Part shown: positions 33,433-40,257 of the stretch, one piece after another
Numbering within the stretch: position 1 is the stretch's first letter
Layout: each line of letters starts with the position of its first letter
Assembly (NCBI GenBank): GCA_002500505.1
Contig: DLRM01000050.1
Span: 1 to 44,419 of the forward strand
Direction: 5' to 3'
DNA length: 44,419 nt
Source of the DNA: Planctomycetes bacterium UBA7888
GTDB taxonomy: Bacteria > Planctomycetota > UBA1135
The notes under the pieces: generated by a model
What the model saw: the letters and a program-made list of their open reading frames with translations, nothing else
The model's database searches: none
Told to the model about the DNA's origin: nothing
Program-made: the position numbers and the translations under genes

Positions 33433-34320
33433 ATGATGTTAACCCTTCGGATTCTCGCAATCTGCCTGCTTGCCGGGGCAATGCTTTGGTCTCCCGCTGA
33501 GCCGCATTCTGCCGGCCTCAGGCCGCTTTTCTCGGCCGAACCGAATGGGGTCACCCTGAACCGCGTAAGCCGTGAAATTGGCCCCGATGGAGGCTACCAA
33601 GAAGCTACTGACGCGGTCTTCGATTTCGCCCCCCCCTACGGGCAAGCAGACGACTTGGAGGGTCGCCGCACCAGACAAGCTCTCCTCTGGATTGCGGCAA
33701 ACTCTGAACAATCCCATCGCCTGCCCTGGCAAACCTGGCTCCTGGAAGAACGGAGGAATCGACCGGAATTCGCTGCAGAGCTTTTTCTCGCGGCACAGAA
33801 AGCACTGGGCAAGGAGCTGATTCCTGTGGCCGACCAAATGGACCAGCGGGACACACCGACTCCCCTCCGGATTGTCATTCACCAATTCTGGTGGACCCTC
33901 TCCCCCATTTTGGGCCGGAACAAAAGTGGCGCACTGCTTTTGCGAGAGACGCCTCGAGCAAATGACCTGCATGCCCGCCTCATTGCTGAAGTTGTCAATT
34001 TGTCTCCCTCGCTTGAAGCAGAAGAATTGCTCACTGATTTCGCCCTCTATTCTCGGGGCGAAGAGCGAGCGCGTAGGCTGGCAATCCGAGCCCTTGGAGC
34101 TCGGGACGCAAAATCTGCCGTCCCCTTTTTGAGTTCATTAGTCTTAGGTGAAAACAGGAATGCCCTCCTTTTTAAGGAGGCCATGCTTGCCGTTTTAGAA
34201 CTTTCACCCGAAGACGGGCGCAATCTTCTTCTTGATCTGCAGGCTGACCCTTCCACTCAGCCCGTTGTCGCCTCTTTCCTCAACACTCTCCGCGAGGCCA
34301 ACGGCTTGTCCACTCAATAG
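33433..34320 (+). CDS. Exported HEAT-like helical protein, 295 aa
   Basis: The N-terminus MMLTLRILAICLLAGAMLWS is a signal peptide, starting at ATG 33433 (or 33436). The mature protein is alpha-helical. Residues about 200-290 (RRLAIRALGARDAKSAVPFL, then EAMLAVLELSPEDGRNLLLD) resemble HEAT/PBS-lyase repeats, which bind proteins. No catalytic motif and no named family are recognised. It is followed after 1 bp by tatD, so the two are co-translated, although their locations differ. Upstream is a 128-bp gap shared with the divergent Gly-rich lipoprotein gene. In that gap I see a short GC-rich hairpin possibility (GCGGC/GCCGC) and no firm promoter. Confidence 0.75.
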   Translation: MMLTLRILAICLLAGAMLWSPAEPHSAGLRPLFSAEPNGVTLNRVSREIGPDGGYQEATDAVFDFAPPYGQADDLEGRRTRQALLWIAANSEQSHRLPWQTWLLEERRNRPEFAAELFLAAQKALGKELIPVADQMDQRDTPTPLRIVIHQFWWTLSPILGRNKSGALLLRETPRANDLHARLIAEVVNLSPSLEAEELLTDFALYSRGEERARRLAIRALGARDAKSAVPFLSSLVLGENRNALLFKEAMLAVLELSPEDGRNLLLDLQADPSTQPVVASFLNTLREANGLSTQ

Positions 34321-34321
34321 G

Positions 34322-35110
34322 ATGAAAATATTCGATACACATTGTCACCTTCAATGGCACGAAGACGAAGACCCCATTGCGAATCGCCTTCAACGAGCAG
34401 TCGAAGCTGGTGCTGAAGCCTGCATCTGTGTTGGGGTGGATTACTCCTCTTCTCAAAGGGCCCTTCGCATAGCTGAACAATACGACGGTGTTTACGCAAG
34501 TGTTGGCTTGCACCCAAACGATTTACCCAAAGACCCTCCGGAACTTGAAAAGCTGTTTCGAAAGATTCACTCTCTTTCGCAACAACCTCCTTGTGTTGCC
34601 ATTGGAGAAACTGGATTAGATTTTTTCCGGAACCGCACCACCCATCACTTGCAAGCAAAGTCCTTTCGGCACCACTTAGAAATGGCGCACGAGACAAAAC
34701 TTCCGGTCATAATTCATTGCCGAGAGGCATACCAGGAAGCAGCTTCTCTTCTTCAGGACTTTTCTAATGAAACTGGGGAACCCATTGCTGGAGTCATGCA
34801 TTGTTGGTCAACCGGCTCTGAAATCTTGCCCGATTTCCTTGACCTTGGCCTATACATCTCCTTTGCTGGGAATGTGAGCTACCCAAAAAGTAATTCCCTT
34901 CGAGATGCTGCCAGCAATGTCCCCCTTGATAGGCTTCTTGTCGAGACCGATGCTCCTTTTCTAGCGCCTCAACCCAAGCGGGGAAAAAGGAATGAGCCAG
35001 CCTATATTCGACATACCCTGGACTGCATTGCCGAACTTAAGGGGCAAGATGCAGAAAACCTTGCCCAAGTAACTTGGGCAAACGCTTGTACCTTATTTGG
35101 GTTGGATTAA
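34322..35110 (+). CDS. tatD: TatD-family metal-dependent DNase
   Basis: This 262-aa TIM-barrel hydrolase starts at ATG 34322, 1 bp after the upstream stop; the open frame before it belongs to the HEAT-like gene region. Metal ligands and motifs appear in order: FDTHCHL (His7, His9), YASVGLHPND, AIGETGLDFF (Glu), PVIIHCREAYQEA (His), AGVMHCWSTG (His) and VETDAPFLAP (Asp near 209). The family has 3'-5' exonuclease or endonuclease activity on DNA and takes part in repair and turnover. Length is normal. Its 3' end overlaps the convergent pseudopilin gene by 18 bp. Confidence 0.95.
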   Translation: MKIFDTHCHLQWHEDEDPIANRLQRAVEAGAEACICVGVDYSSSQRALRIAEQYDGVYASVGLHPNDLPKDPPELEKLFRKIHSLSQQPPCVAIGETGLDFFRNRTTHHLQAKSFRHHLEMAHETKLPVIIHCREAYQEAASLLQDFSNETGEPIAGVMHCWSTGSEILPDFLDLGLYISFAGNVSYPKSNSLRDAASNVPLDRLLVETDAPFLAPQPKRGKRNEPAYIRHTLDCIAELKGQDAENLAQVTWANACTLFGLD

Positions 35111-35611
35111 GACAAGTCCGCTTTCCGGAGGGGAGTCCTTAAAGGACGGATTTCCACCCTTCCACTCAAAGACCTTGCCTTTGGAGTAATCTAACCAGAA
35201 GCGTCGATCACCAGAATACTTCTGAAGTTTGGGAGTAGCCCAGCACCCTAGGCTGGTCTCTCTACCACCAGCAACTTCCTGGAAGAGAAATCCGGAGCGA
35301 AGGCTAATGCCGCCGTAGAGGGAAAATCCATCGGGCATTAGACTCCTAGGAAAAGAGGGTGCCGAAAACTCAGATTGCATTTTCCCAAGTTCCCAAAGGC
35401 TTGGCGGGAACCCAGTTGAACGACCCGAGCGAACCCATGCCACCCGAGCAGATTGAATCATCTCCAGCAAATCAACTGCGCATGCCTCATTAAACCTTTT
35501 CCTAGGTTCAAGAGAACGGGCAAGCCCGATTGCCGAGACTAAGGCAATTACAGCAATGAGCGCAAGAAGCTCGAGAAGCGTAAATCCGCCTCTACTCTTC
35601 TTCCTTCTCAC
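35093..35611 (-). CDS. Type IV/type II pseudopilin-like protein
   Basis: The protein is about 172 aa if started at GTG 35611, which lies 20 bp inside the end of the EF-G-like gene; a longer ATG start at 35692 would sit wholly in that gene. The prepilin signal is textbook: a basic leader RRKKSRG, cleavage after Gly9, Phe10 as mature residue 1, Glu14 at +5, and a hydrophobic N-helix (LLELLALIAVIALVSAIG). The rest is a globular domain with two Cys and no clear family. It needs the prepilin peptidase encoded at 38372-39358. No other pilin, ATPase or assembly platform is near, so it is probably a minor pilin/pseudopilin used by a machine encoded elsewhere, perhaps DNA uptake with ComEC. Confidence 0.8.
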   Translation of the reverse strand: MRRKKSRGGFTLLELLALIAVIALVSAIGLARSLEPRKRFNEACAVDLLEMIQSARVAWVRSGRSTGFPPSLWELGKMQSEFSAPSFPRSLMPDGFSLYGGISLRSGFLFQEVAGGRETSLGCWATPKLQKYSGDRRFWLDYSKGKVFEWKGGNPSFKDSPPESGLVLIQPK

Positions 35612-37565
35612 CAAGTTCTGAAACAATTTTATCTTGAAGATGGCTTGGCACCTGATCGTAATGAGCGAATTCCATCGTGAAGGAACCTTCACCGTGGGTC
35701 ATGGAGCGCAGCGGGGTGCTGTAGGACTGCAACTCGGCCAAGGGCGCATTGGCTTCAATGATTTGCATATCCCCCTTGGAATCCATTCCAAGAATTTGTC
35801 CGCGGCGGTTATTCAAATCTCCACTCACATCCCCAAAGTAACGAGAGGGCACTGAAATCGCAGTGTGCATGACGGGTTCAAGCAAGATTGGGCGCGCATT
35901 TTCAAAGGCGCCTTTCAGGGCGCGTGCGCCAGCCATCTTGAAGGAAACCTCGTCTGAGTCCACGTCATGGTGCTTACCGTCGTAGAGCTCCACGACCAAG
36001 TCCACAACTTGGGAACCCGCAATGATTCCTTTGCCCATTTGTTCAACCATTCCCTTTTCAACTGCTGGTATGAACTGGCGTGGAATCGACCCGCCGACAA
36101 TCTTGTCCACAAACTCAAATCCGGCACCGCGTTCGTTGGGACGAAGGCGTATGTAGCACTCTCCGAATTGTCCCGATCCACCAGATTGCTTCTTGTGACG
36201 ATGATGCCCATCGGCGTTTATCGTCACTGTTTCCTGGTAAGCGATTCGTGGAAGAGATGTGTCGCAATCCACGCCACGGTGATGAAGTAACTTCAACATT
36301 TCATTGAGATGCAAATCGCTCAATCCGCTCACAACCAGTTCGTGAGTAACGCTATCTCTCCGCACAGCAAAGGTTGGGTCTTCTTTCGCAATCTTCTGCA
36401 ACTCGGGACCAATCTTTTGCTCATCGTCGCGGCTCTTGGGACGAACCGCTACTGAGGTATAGGGAGTTGGAAGAGGGAACTCAAACGATTTCCCCTCGCC
36501 TTCACTAACAATCGTGTCGCCGACATGAAGGCCATCCACTCGAGTTACCGCAACAATAGAACCAGGGCCAGCGCTAGAGATTGAGTGGACATCCTTTCCG
36601 AAAATTGTGGAAAGACCTGAGAGCTTAAACGGCTTGCCACCCTGAGGACTTGGAACCTGCATATCAGATTTCATGGTTCCTTGAAGAATGCGAAGGTAGG
36701 TAATTTGGCCAAGGTGCTTGTCGGACATTACCTTCCAAACCCGGGCAACAAGGCGCTCATCAGCTCCGCCCCCCTCAACATTGTCTCCCTTTACGACGGA
36801 CAATTGAGTGGCGGCGGTTGGAAATTCATCCACAATGAAATCAGCAAGTTCAGGAATCCCAATCCCCCGCAGAGGGTCCACGAAAAACAGAGGGGCCAAA
36901 GTTCCTTTCGCCATAGCCTGAGGCAAAACTCTCGCCAAATCCTCGTCCGAAACATCACCCTCTTCCAAGTAACGCTCCATCAATTCATCATCTGCCTCAA
37001 CGATGGCATCTACAAGTTGGCTTCGAAAGGGATTCTCATCGGAAGCAACGGCCTTTACAGAGGAAAATCCCGGACCAACTTGGTCAGGAAGAGTAAATGG
37101 GACAACCTGGAAACCAAGCCTTTCGTGCAGGTTCTCAATGATTGCATCCAAATCCAAGTTCTCATGATCTACTTTGGTCAAGGCAACGGCTCGGGCAAGA
37201 CCAAGCTCGCCAGCCATTTCCCACATTCGAACCCCATGGAAGGGGAAGCCTTCATTGTTGGCTGCTAGGGTCACAACCGCACAGCCTGCCGCACCGAGGG
37301 AAGTCACCGCGTCAGCTAAGAAGTCCGGGTACCCGGGGGTATCTATCAAGTTCAAGGATTGCTTATCCAGGTGAACAACTGCCCCACCAAGAGAGTGTTT
37401 CTTCTCCTTCTCTGCATCGCTGAAGTCGCAGACTGTATTCCCTTCATTGATGGAACCGAGACGAGTCGTGGCGCCGTAGTGATGAGCCAAAGCCTCTACT
37501 AGACATGTTTTTCCAGCATCGGAGTGGCCAATGAAAGTGAGATTGCGTAAATTTGAAGCGCTCAT
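35592..37565 (-). CDS. Elongation factor G-like GTPase (EF-G2 type)
   Basis: This 657-aa five-domain translational GTPase is slightly shorter than canonical EF-G (about 690-700). G1 is GHSDAGKT (13-20), G3 is DTPGYPDF (75-82), and the G4 motif reads TKVD (130-133) instead of NKxD. Domain IV/V markers are GGSGQFGECYIRLRP, FVDKIVGGSIPRQFIPAVEK and PLAELQSYSTPLRSMTHGEG. It resembles the EF-G-like paralogue found beside true FusA in many bacteria; some such proteins do not support translocation, so the role is uncertain. ATG 37565 lacks an SD. The 3' end overlaps the pseudopilin gene by 20 bp. A terminator from the upstream ompA-like gene separates their transcripts. Confidence 0.93.
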   Translation of the reverse strand: MSASNLRNLTFIGHSDAGKTCLVEALAHHYGATTRLGSINEGNTVCDFSDAEKEKKHSLGGAVVHLDKQSLNLIDTPGYPDFLADAVTSLGAAGCAVVTLAANNEGFPFHGVRMWEMAGELGLARAVALTKVDHENLDLDAIIENLHERLGFQVVPFTLPDQVGPGFSSVKAVASDENPFRSQLVDAIVEADDELMERYLEEGDVSDEDLARVLPQAMAKGTLAPLFFVDPLRGIGIPELADFIVDEFPTAATQLSVVKGDNVEGGGADERLVARVWKVMSDKHLGQITYLRILQGTMKSDMQVPSPQGGKPFKLSGLSTIFGKDVHSISSAGPGSIVAVTRVDGLHVGDTIVSEGEGKSFEFPLPTPYTSVAVRPKSRDDEQKIGPELQKIAKEDPTFAVRRDSVTHELVVSGLSDLHLNEMLKLLHHRGVDCDTSLPRIAYQETVTINADGHHRHKKQSGGSGQFGECYIRLRPNERGAGFEFVDKIVGGSIPRQFIPAVEKGMVEQMGKGIIAGSQVVDLVVELYDGKHHDVDSDEVSFKMAGARALKGAFENARPILLEPVMHTAISVPSRYFGDVSGDLNNRRGQILGMDSKGDMQIIEANAPLAELQSYSTPLRSMTHGEGSFTMEFAHYDQVPSHLQDKIVSELGEKEEE

Positions 37566-37603
37566 GAATGCACAGGGGAATGTAGTCAGGGGAAACGAAA
37601 GAA

Positions 37604-37630
37604 GGGCCGAGCAGGATAACTGCTCGGCCC
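37604..37630 (-). terminator. Rho-independent terminator of the OmpA-like gene
   Basis: On the minus strand GGGCCGAGCA and TGCTCGGCCC form a perfect 10-bp stem (37604-37613 with 37621-37630) around a 7-nt loop. It is followed by the T-rich stretch TTCTTTCGTTTCC. It lies 22 bp after the OmpA-like stop and about 40 bp before the EF-G-like start. Confidence 0.85.
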
Positions 37631-37652
37631 CATTTGTGGCAGTCTCTGTCCC

Positions 37653-38345
37653 CTAGAAGATGAGGATTTCAACCCGGCGGTTCGTTGCCTTGCTCTTAGT
37701 AGAACTGTTCTCGGTCTTGGGAGACCACTCGCCATGGCCAGCAATCCGGAACTGGTTAGCGGGAACTTTAAGATCCTGAGTCATGTAGTTGATAACTGTC
37801 ATGGCCCGAGTAACGGAGAGCTCAAGGTTGCTCCCCCACTTGTCCTTGGACTTCTTAATCTTATCGTTATCAGTATGGCCTTCGACCCAGAAAGTCTTTC
37901 CCTCGTAGTTCGTCTTGAGAATGTCCGCAACGGTTTTCAAACTCTTCCGGCCTTTGGAGTTCAGGTTGGCCGAACCAGAATTGAAGGTGATGGCTGAAGG
38001 TAAATCCAAAACAAGAATGTCGCCACGCTTGCTCACTCCAACGCCAGTGCCTTCAAGGCGAGAGGTAAGCTCGTCCACTTCTTGCTGAGTCGCTTGGTAG
38101 GAAGCGGACATGGCTTCGAAACGGTTTTCGATTTCCATGCGGCGCTCTTGTTCAAAGGCGTATTGCTCACGCAGTTCAGCAATTTGGGCATCCAAAGTTT
38201 CGCGTTGGGCATCAAGCTGACGCAGGGTCATCTGGGCGTACTCAAGTTGCTGATCCTGATCACGGATGGTTTCCGCGAGGGTTTCAGTTTGGCAAGCAGG
38301 TAGGAGGAGGAGGGCAGAAAGAAGAGAGAGTGAGTTGAACTTCAT
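37653..38345 (-). CDS. OmpA-family peptidoglycan-binding lipoprotein with coiled coil
   Basis: The protein is 230 aa from ATG 38345, which gives the leader MKFNSLSLLSALLLLPAC (lipid Cys18); the ATG at 38384 is rejected. Residues about 20-100 are a long coiled coil rich in Gln/Glu (RDQDQQLEYAQMTLRQLDAQ). The C-terminal OmpA/MotB domain (about 110-230) has ITFNSGSANLNSKGRKSL, VEGHTDNDKI, LSVTRAMTVINYM, RIAGHGEWSP and the NRRVEI end motif. It anchors the outer membrane to peptidoglycan, a Pal-like role with a spacer. It lies 26 bp downstream of the prepilin peptidase gene and ends at a strong terminator. A -10-like TACCTA lies 6 nt before the ATG. Confidence 0.93.
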   Translation of the reverse strand: MKFNSLSLLSALLLLPACQTETLAETIRDQDQQLEYAQMTLRQLDAQRETLDAQIAELREQYAFEQERRMEIENRFEAMSASYQATQQEVDELTSRLEGTGVGVSKRGDILVLDLPSAITFNSGSANLNSKGRKSLKTVADILKTNYEGKTFWVEGHTDNDKIKKSKDKWGSNLELSVTRAMTVINYMTQDLKVPANQFRIAGHGEWSPKTENSSTKSKATNRRVEILIF

Positions 38346-38351
38346 CGTGGT

Positions 38352-38357
38352 TAGGTA
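38352..38357 (-). promoter_or_regulatory. Putative -10 element for the OmpA-like gene
   Basis: TACCTA on the minus strand lies 6 nt before the ATG at 38345, within the 26-bp gap after the prepilin peptidase gene. It shows the same spacing as the putative leaderless promoters at 13631-13668 and 20457-20478. The hexamer match is only partial. Confidence 0.25.
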
Positions 38358-38371
38358 CGGCTGAGGAGGGG

Positions 38372-39358
38372 TCAATGGAACCAATCTTGCAATAAGTTAG
38401 GCCATGTTTCAAGGAAGAACCGGCGAACTGAGCCTGGAAAAGCCAAAACAAGGGCTGTTCCCAAAATAAGAGGGGGGCCGAAAGGGATTCGGCGACCCAA
38501 AAGCCACCCAAAATGGCAACTACTTCGGAGGGGTGTTCTCCGACCTCTGGCGATTCGACGGCGATGGACAACAAAGATCATTCTCAGAACATTGCCTAGC
38601 CCCAGGAGGGCACCAAAGGCAACGCCGATGAGAAAAGTCCAGGCCGCGCCTTCCGGCCCGACCAAGGCACCCACGGCAGAGAGGTACTTCACATCTCCGA
38701 GGCCAAGGGCTTCTTGCCCTAGAAGATAAGAAAAAAGCGCTCGAATTCCAAATAGCAAAAGAAAAGAGAGGCTGGCCCCCAGAATTGAAGAAGCTCCAGC
38801 GAGCATCCAGGCGGGGTTTTCATGGTGAAGGCCAAGCCAGGAACACCCCCAGGGAAGGTCCAGAGTTGGCCCCATTTGGAATTCAGGAACGGCAAGGGAA
38901 GCCAAAATGCCAAAGGGGATTCCCAAAAGAGTAATTTCGTCGGGCAGGATGTAATGCTGCCAATCAATCACCGCAGCAATCCACAAGGCAACCAGCACAA
39001 TCAAGAAGAGGGAAAAAGCCAAAGGGCCGAGGCCCACAGTCCATGAAGTCAGTCCAGCCCAAAGAAAAAGAGCGCCCAGCCCAACTTCGTGGAGTAAGTA
39101 ACCCAGAGCAATGGGCTTGTCACAGCATCGGCTCCGGCCACGGAGAGCAAGCCATCCCACCAAAGGAAGGTTTTCCCAAAGGGTTAGGGTCTCTCCACAG
39201 GCTGGGCAGAGGGACCGGAGAGGCTGGGTCATACTCATCCCCTCTCGAGGAAGGCGGTAAACCGCAGCTGACGAAAAGGAACCCGCCGTGATTCCAAAAA
39301 GAATCAGAAAGAGAGGCCAGAGGACTGGCGCTTCATGCAGGAGTTCCCACCATGCCAT
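38372..39358 (-). CDS. pilD: Prepilin peptidase (type IV leader peptidase, A24 family)
   Basis: This 328-aa polytopic inner-membrane aspartic protease cleaves prepilin leaders and N-methylates the new N-terminus. The N-terminal cytoplasmic domain has GSFSSAAVYRLPR, CPACGETLTLWENLPLVGWL (Cys51, Cys54) and RSRCCDKPI. The usual second CxxC is changed to Ser76-x-Cys78-Cys79, so the zinc site is altered. The peptidase core has AAVIDWQHYILPDEITLLGI and the GxGD motif LGLGDVKYLSAVGALVG, which supply the two catalytic Asp. About 160 residues separate the two halves, including an insertion near 190-210. Its likely substrate is the pseudopilin at 35093-35611. ATG 39358 has no SD. Confidence 0.94.
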   Translation of the reverse strand: MAWWELLHEAPVLWPLFLILFGITAGSFSSAAVYRLPREGMSMTQPLRSLCPACGETLTLWENLPLVGWLALRGRSRCCDKPIALGYLLHEVGLGALFLWAGLTSWTVGLGPLAFSLFLIVLVALWIAAVIDWQHYILPDEITLLGIPFGILASLAVPEFQMGPTLDLPWGCSWLGLHHENPAWMLAGASSILGASLSFLLLFGIRALFSYLLGQEALGLGDVKYLSAVGALVGPEGAAWTFLIGVAFGALLGLGNVLRMIFVVHRRRIARGRRTPLRSSCHFGWLLGRRIPFGPPLILGTALVLAFPGSVRRFFLETWPNLLQDWFH

Positions 39359-39402
39359 GAAGGAGATTGTGCCGCTTCAGAGGAAAAGCTCCAAATCGTG
39401 CT

Positions 39403-40257
39403 CTAATGTGAAGCCTGATACGAGAAAACCCGAAGCCGTATGCCGTGAGGCTTACCATCCGAAGAAATCCTCTGGGGCGGAAGCCTGGCACCTGCGCCCT
39501 GGAGTTCTTCCGGAAATTCCAAGAGTGGCCATGACCCATCTTTGGGCAATTGGATTTCGAGTTTTATGTATCCATTCTCGTTGTGCGTGAGGCTAAAGAA
39601 GGCCGCCTGTCGCTTTTCAAGGTTAGAGTCCAAAAAATATGCCGGGTGCACTAAGCATCTTGGGTCCACCGGGTGGTTCATAGGAATCTCTAAGATCCCA
39701 TCAGCGTTTGCCGAAACCTGGTAAATCCCATTCTCTAGGGCCTTTGGGAGTAGGTAATCATCCGTCCCAGCATCCCCCCCTAAAGCACTCGGAATCTCTT
39801 TTCCGAGAGTCTTAAAAGGCAAACGAATGTCACCCGGGAGTATATCCAAATTAACACTTGAAATAGCTGACAAGTGAGGGACGCCGCGTAAGAGAATGAA
39901 GTGTTGCTCTCCTGGACGTAAAGAACCATCTTCGAGAGTCGGTGAACAAGCCCGAGTCGGAATCAAACTTAGCTTGGATTTCCCAACCGAAAACTTCCAA
40001 CCCTTGGTGGGGTTTCCTTCTTTGTCCAAAACCTGAAAGGAGTGGTGCTGGAAATCTTGCGCTAAGCTTTGATTAAAGCGAACCGTTAGCTCGCCATCCA
40101 ACACAACTGGCGCATCATCGTCCCCTGTCCAGCCAACAACCGCGAGGGAACTAGGCGCACTGGAGTTCCCACAAGCAAGACATGCAAGTAGGAGTAACGC
40201 TCGAGATGGGCTACCAAGCGAAGGGTATTTTGACGTATTCGAGAGAGGGTTTCTCAC
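39403..40257 (-). CDS. Ig-like domain lipoprotein, 284 aa
   Basis: The frame is open to 40341, but inside the upstream gene. GTG 40257 is preferred because it gives a lipoprotein leader ending SRALLLLACLAC (Cys29). It overlaps the upstream gene by 47 bp. The mature part begins with a Big_5-like unit (VVLDGELTVRFNQSLAQDFQ) like the first domain of the neighbouring 1181-aa protein, then an extended beta-rich region (DGILEIPMNHPVDPRCLVHP) with no recognised motif and no Gly-rich blocks. It is probably an outer-membrane or periplasmic accessory of the large Gly-rich protein, with which it is translationally linked. No family name can be given. The frame choice rests on the lipobox. Confidence 0.65.
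   Translation of the reverse strand: MRNPLSNTSKYPSLGSPSRALLLLACLACGNSSAPSSLAVVGWTGDDDAPVVLDGELTVRFNQSLAQDFQHHSFQVLDKEGNPTKGWKFSVGKSKLSLIPTRACSPTLEDGSLRPGEQHFILLRGVPHLSAISSVNLDILPGDIRLPFKTLGKEIPSALGGDAGTDDYLLPKALENGIYQVSANADGILEIPMNHPVDPRCLVHPAYFLDSNLEKRQAAFFSLTHNENGYIKLEIQLPKDGSWPLLEFPEELQGAGARLPPQRISSDGKPHGIRLRVFSYQASH

Noticed and set aside
33305..33481. Longer N-terminus for the 1032-aa Gly-rich protein
   Set aside because: ATG 33304 gives a clean lipobox leader; the extension would bury it and overlaps the divergent gene.
35093..39358. A complete type II secretion or type IV pilus operon
   Set aside because: Only PilD and one pseudopilin are present; no ATPase, platform protein or major pilin is found in the window.
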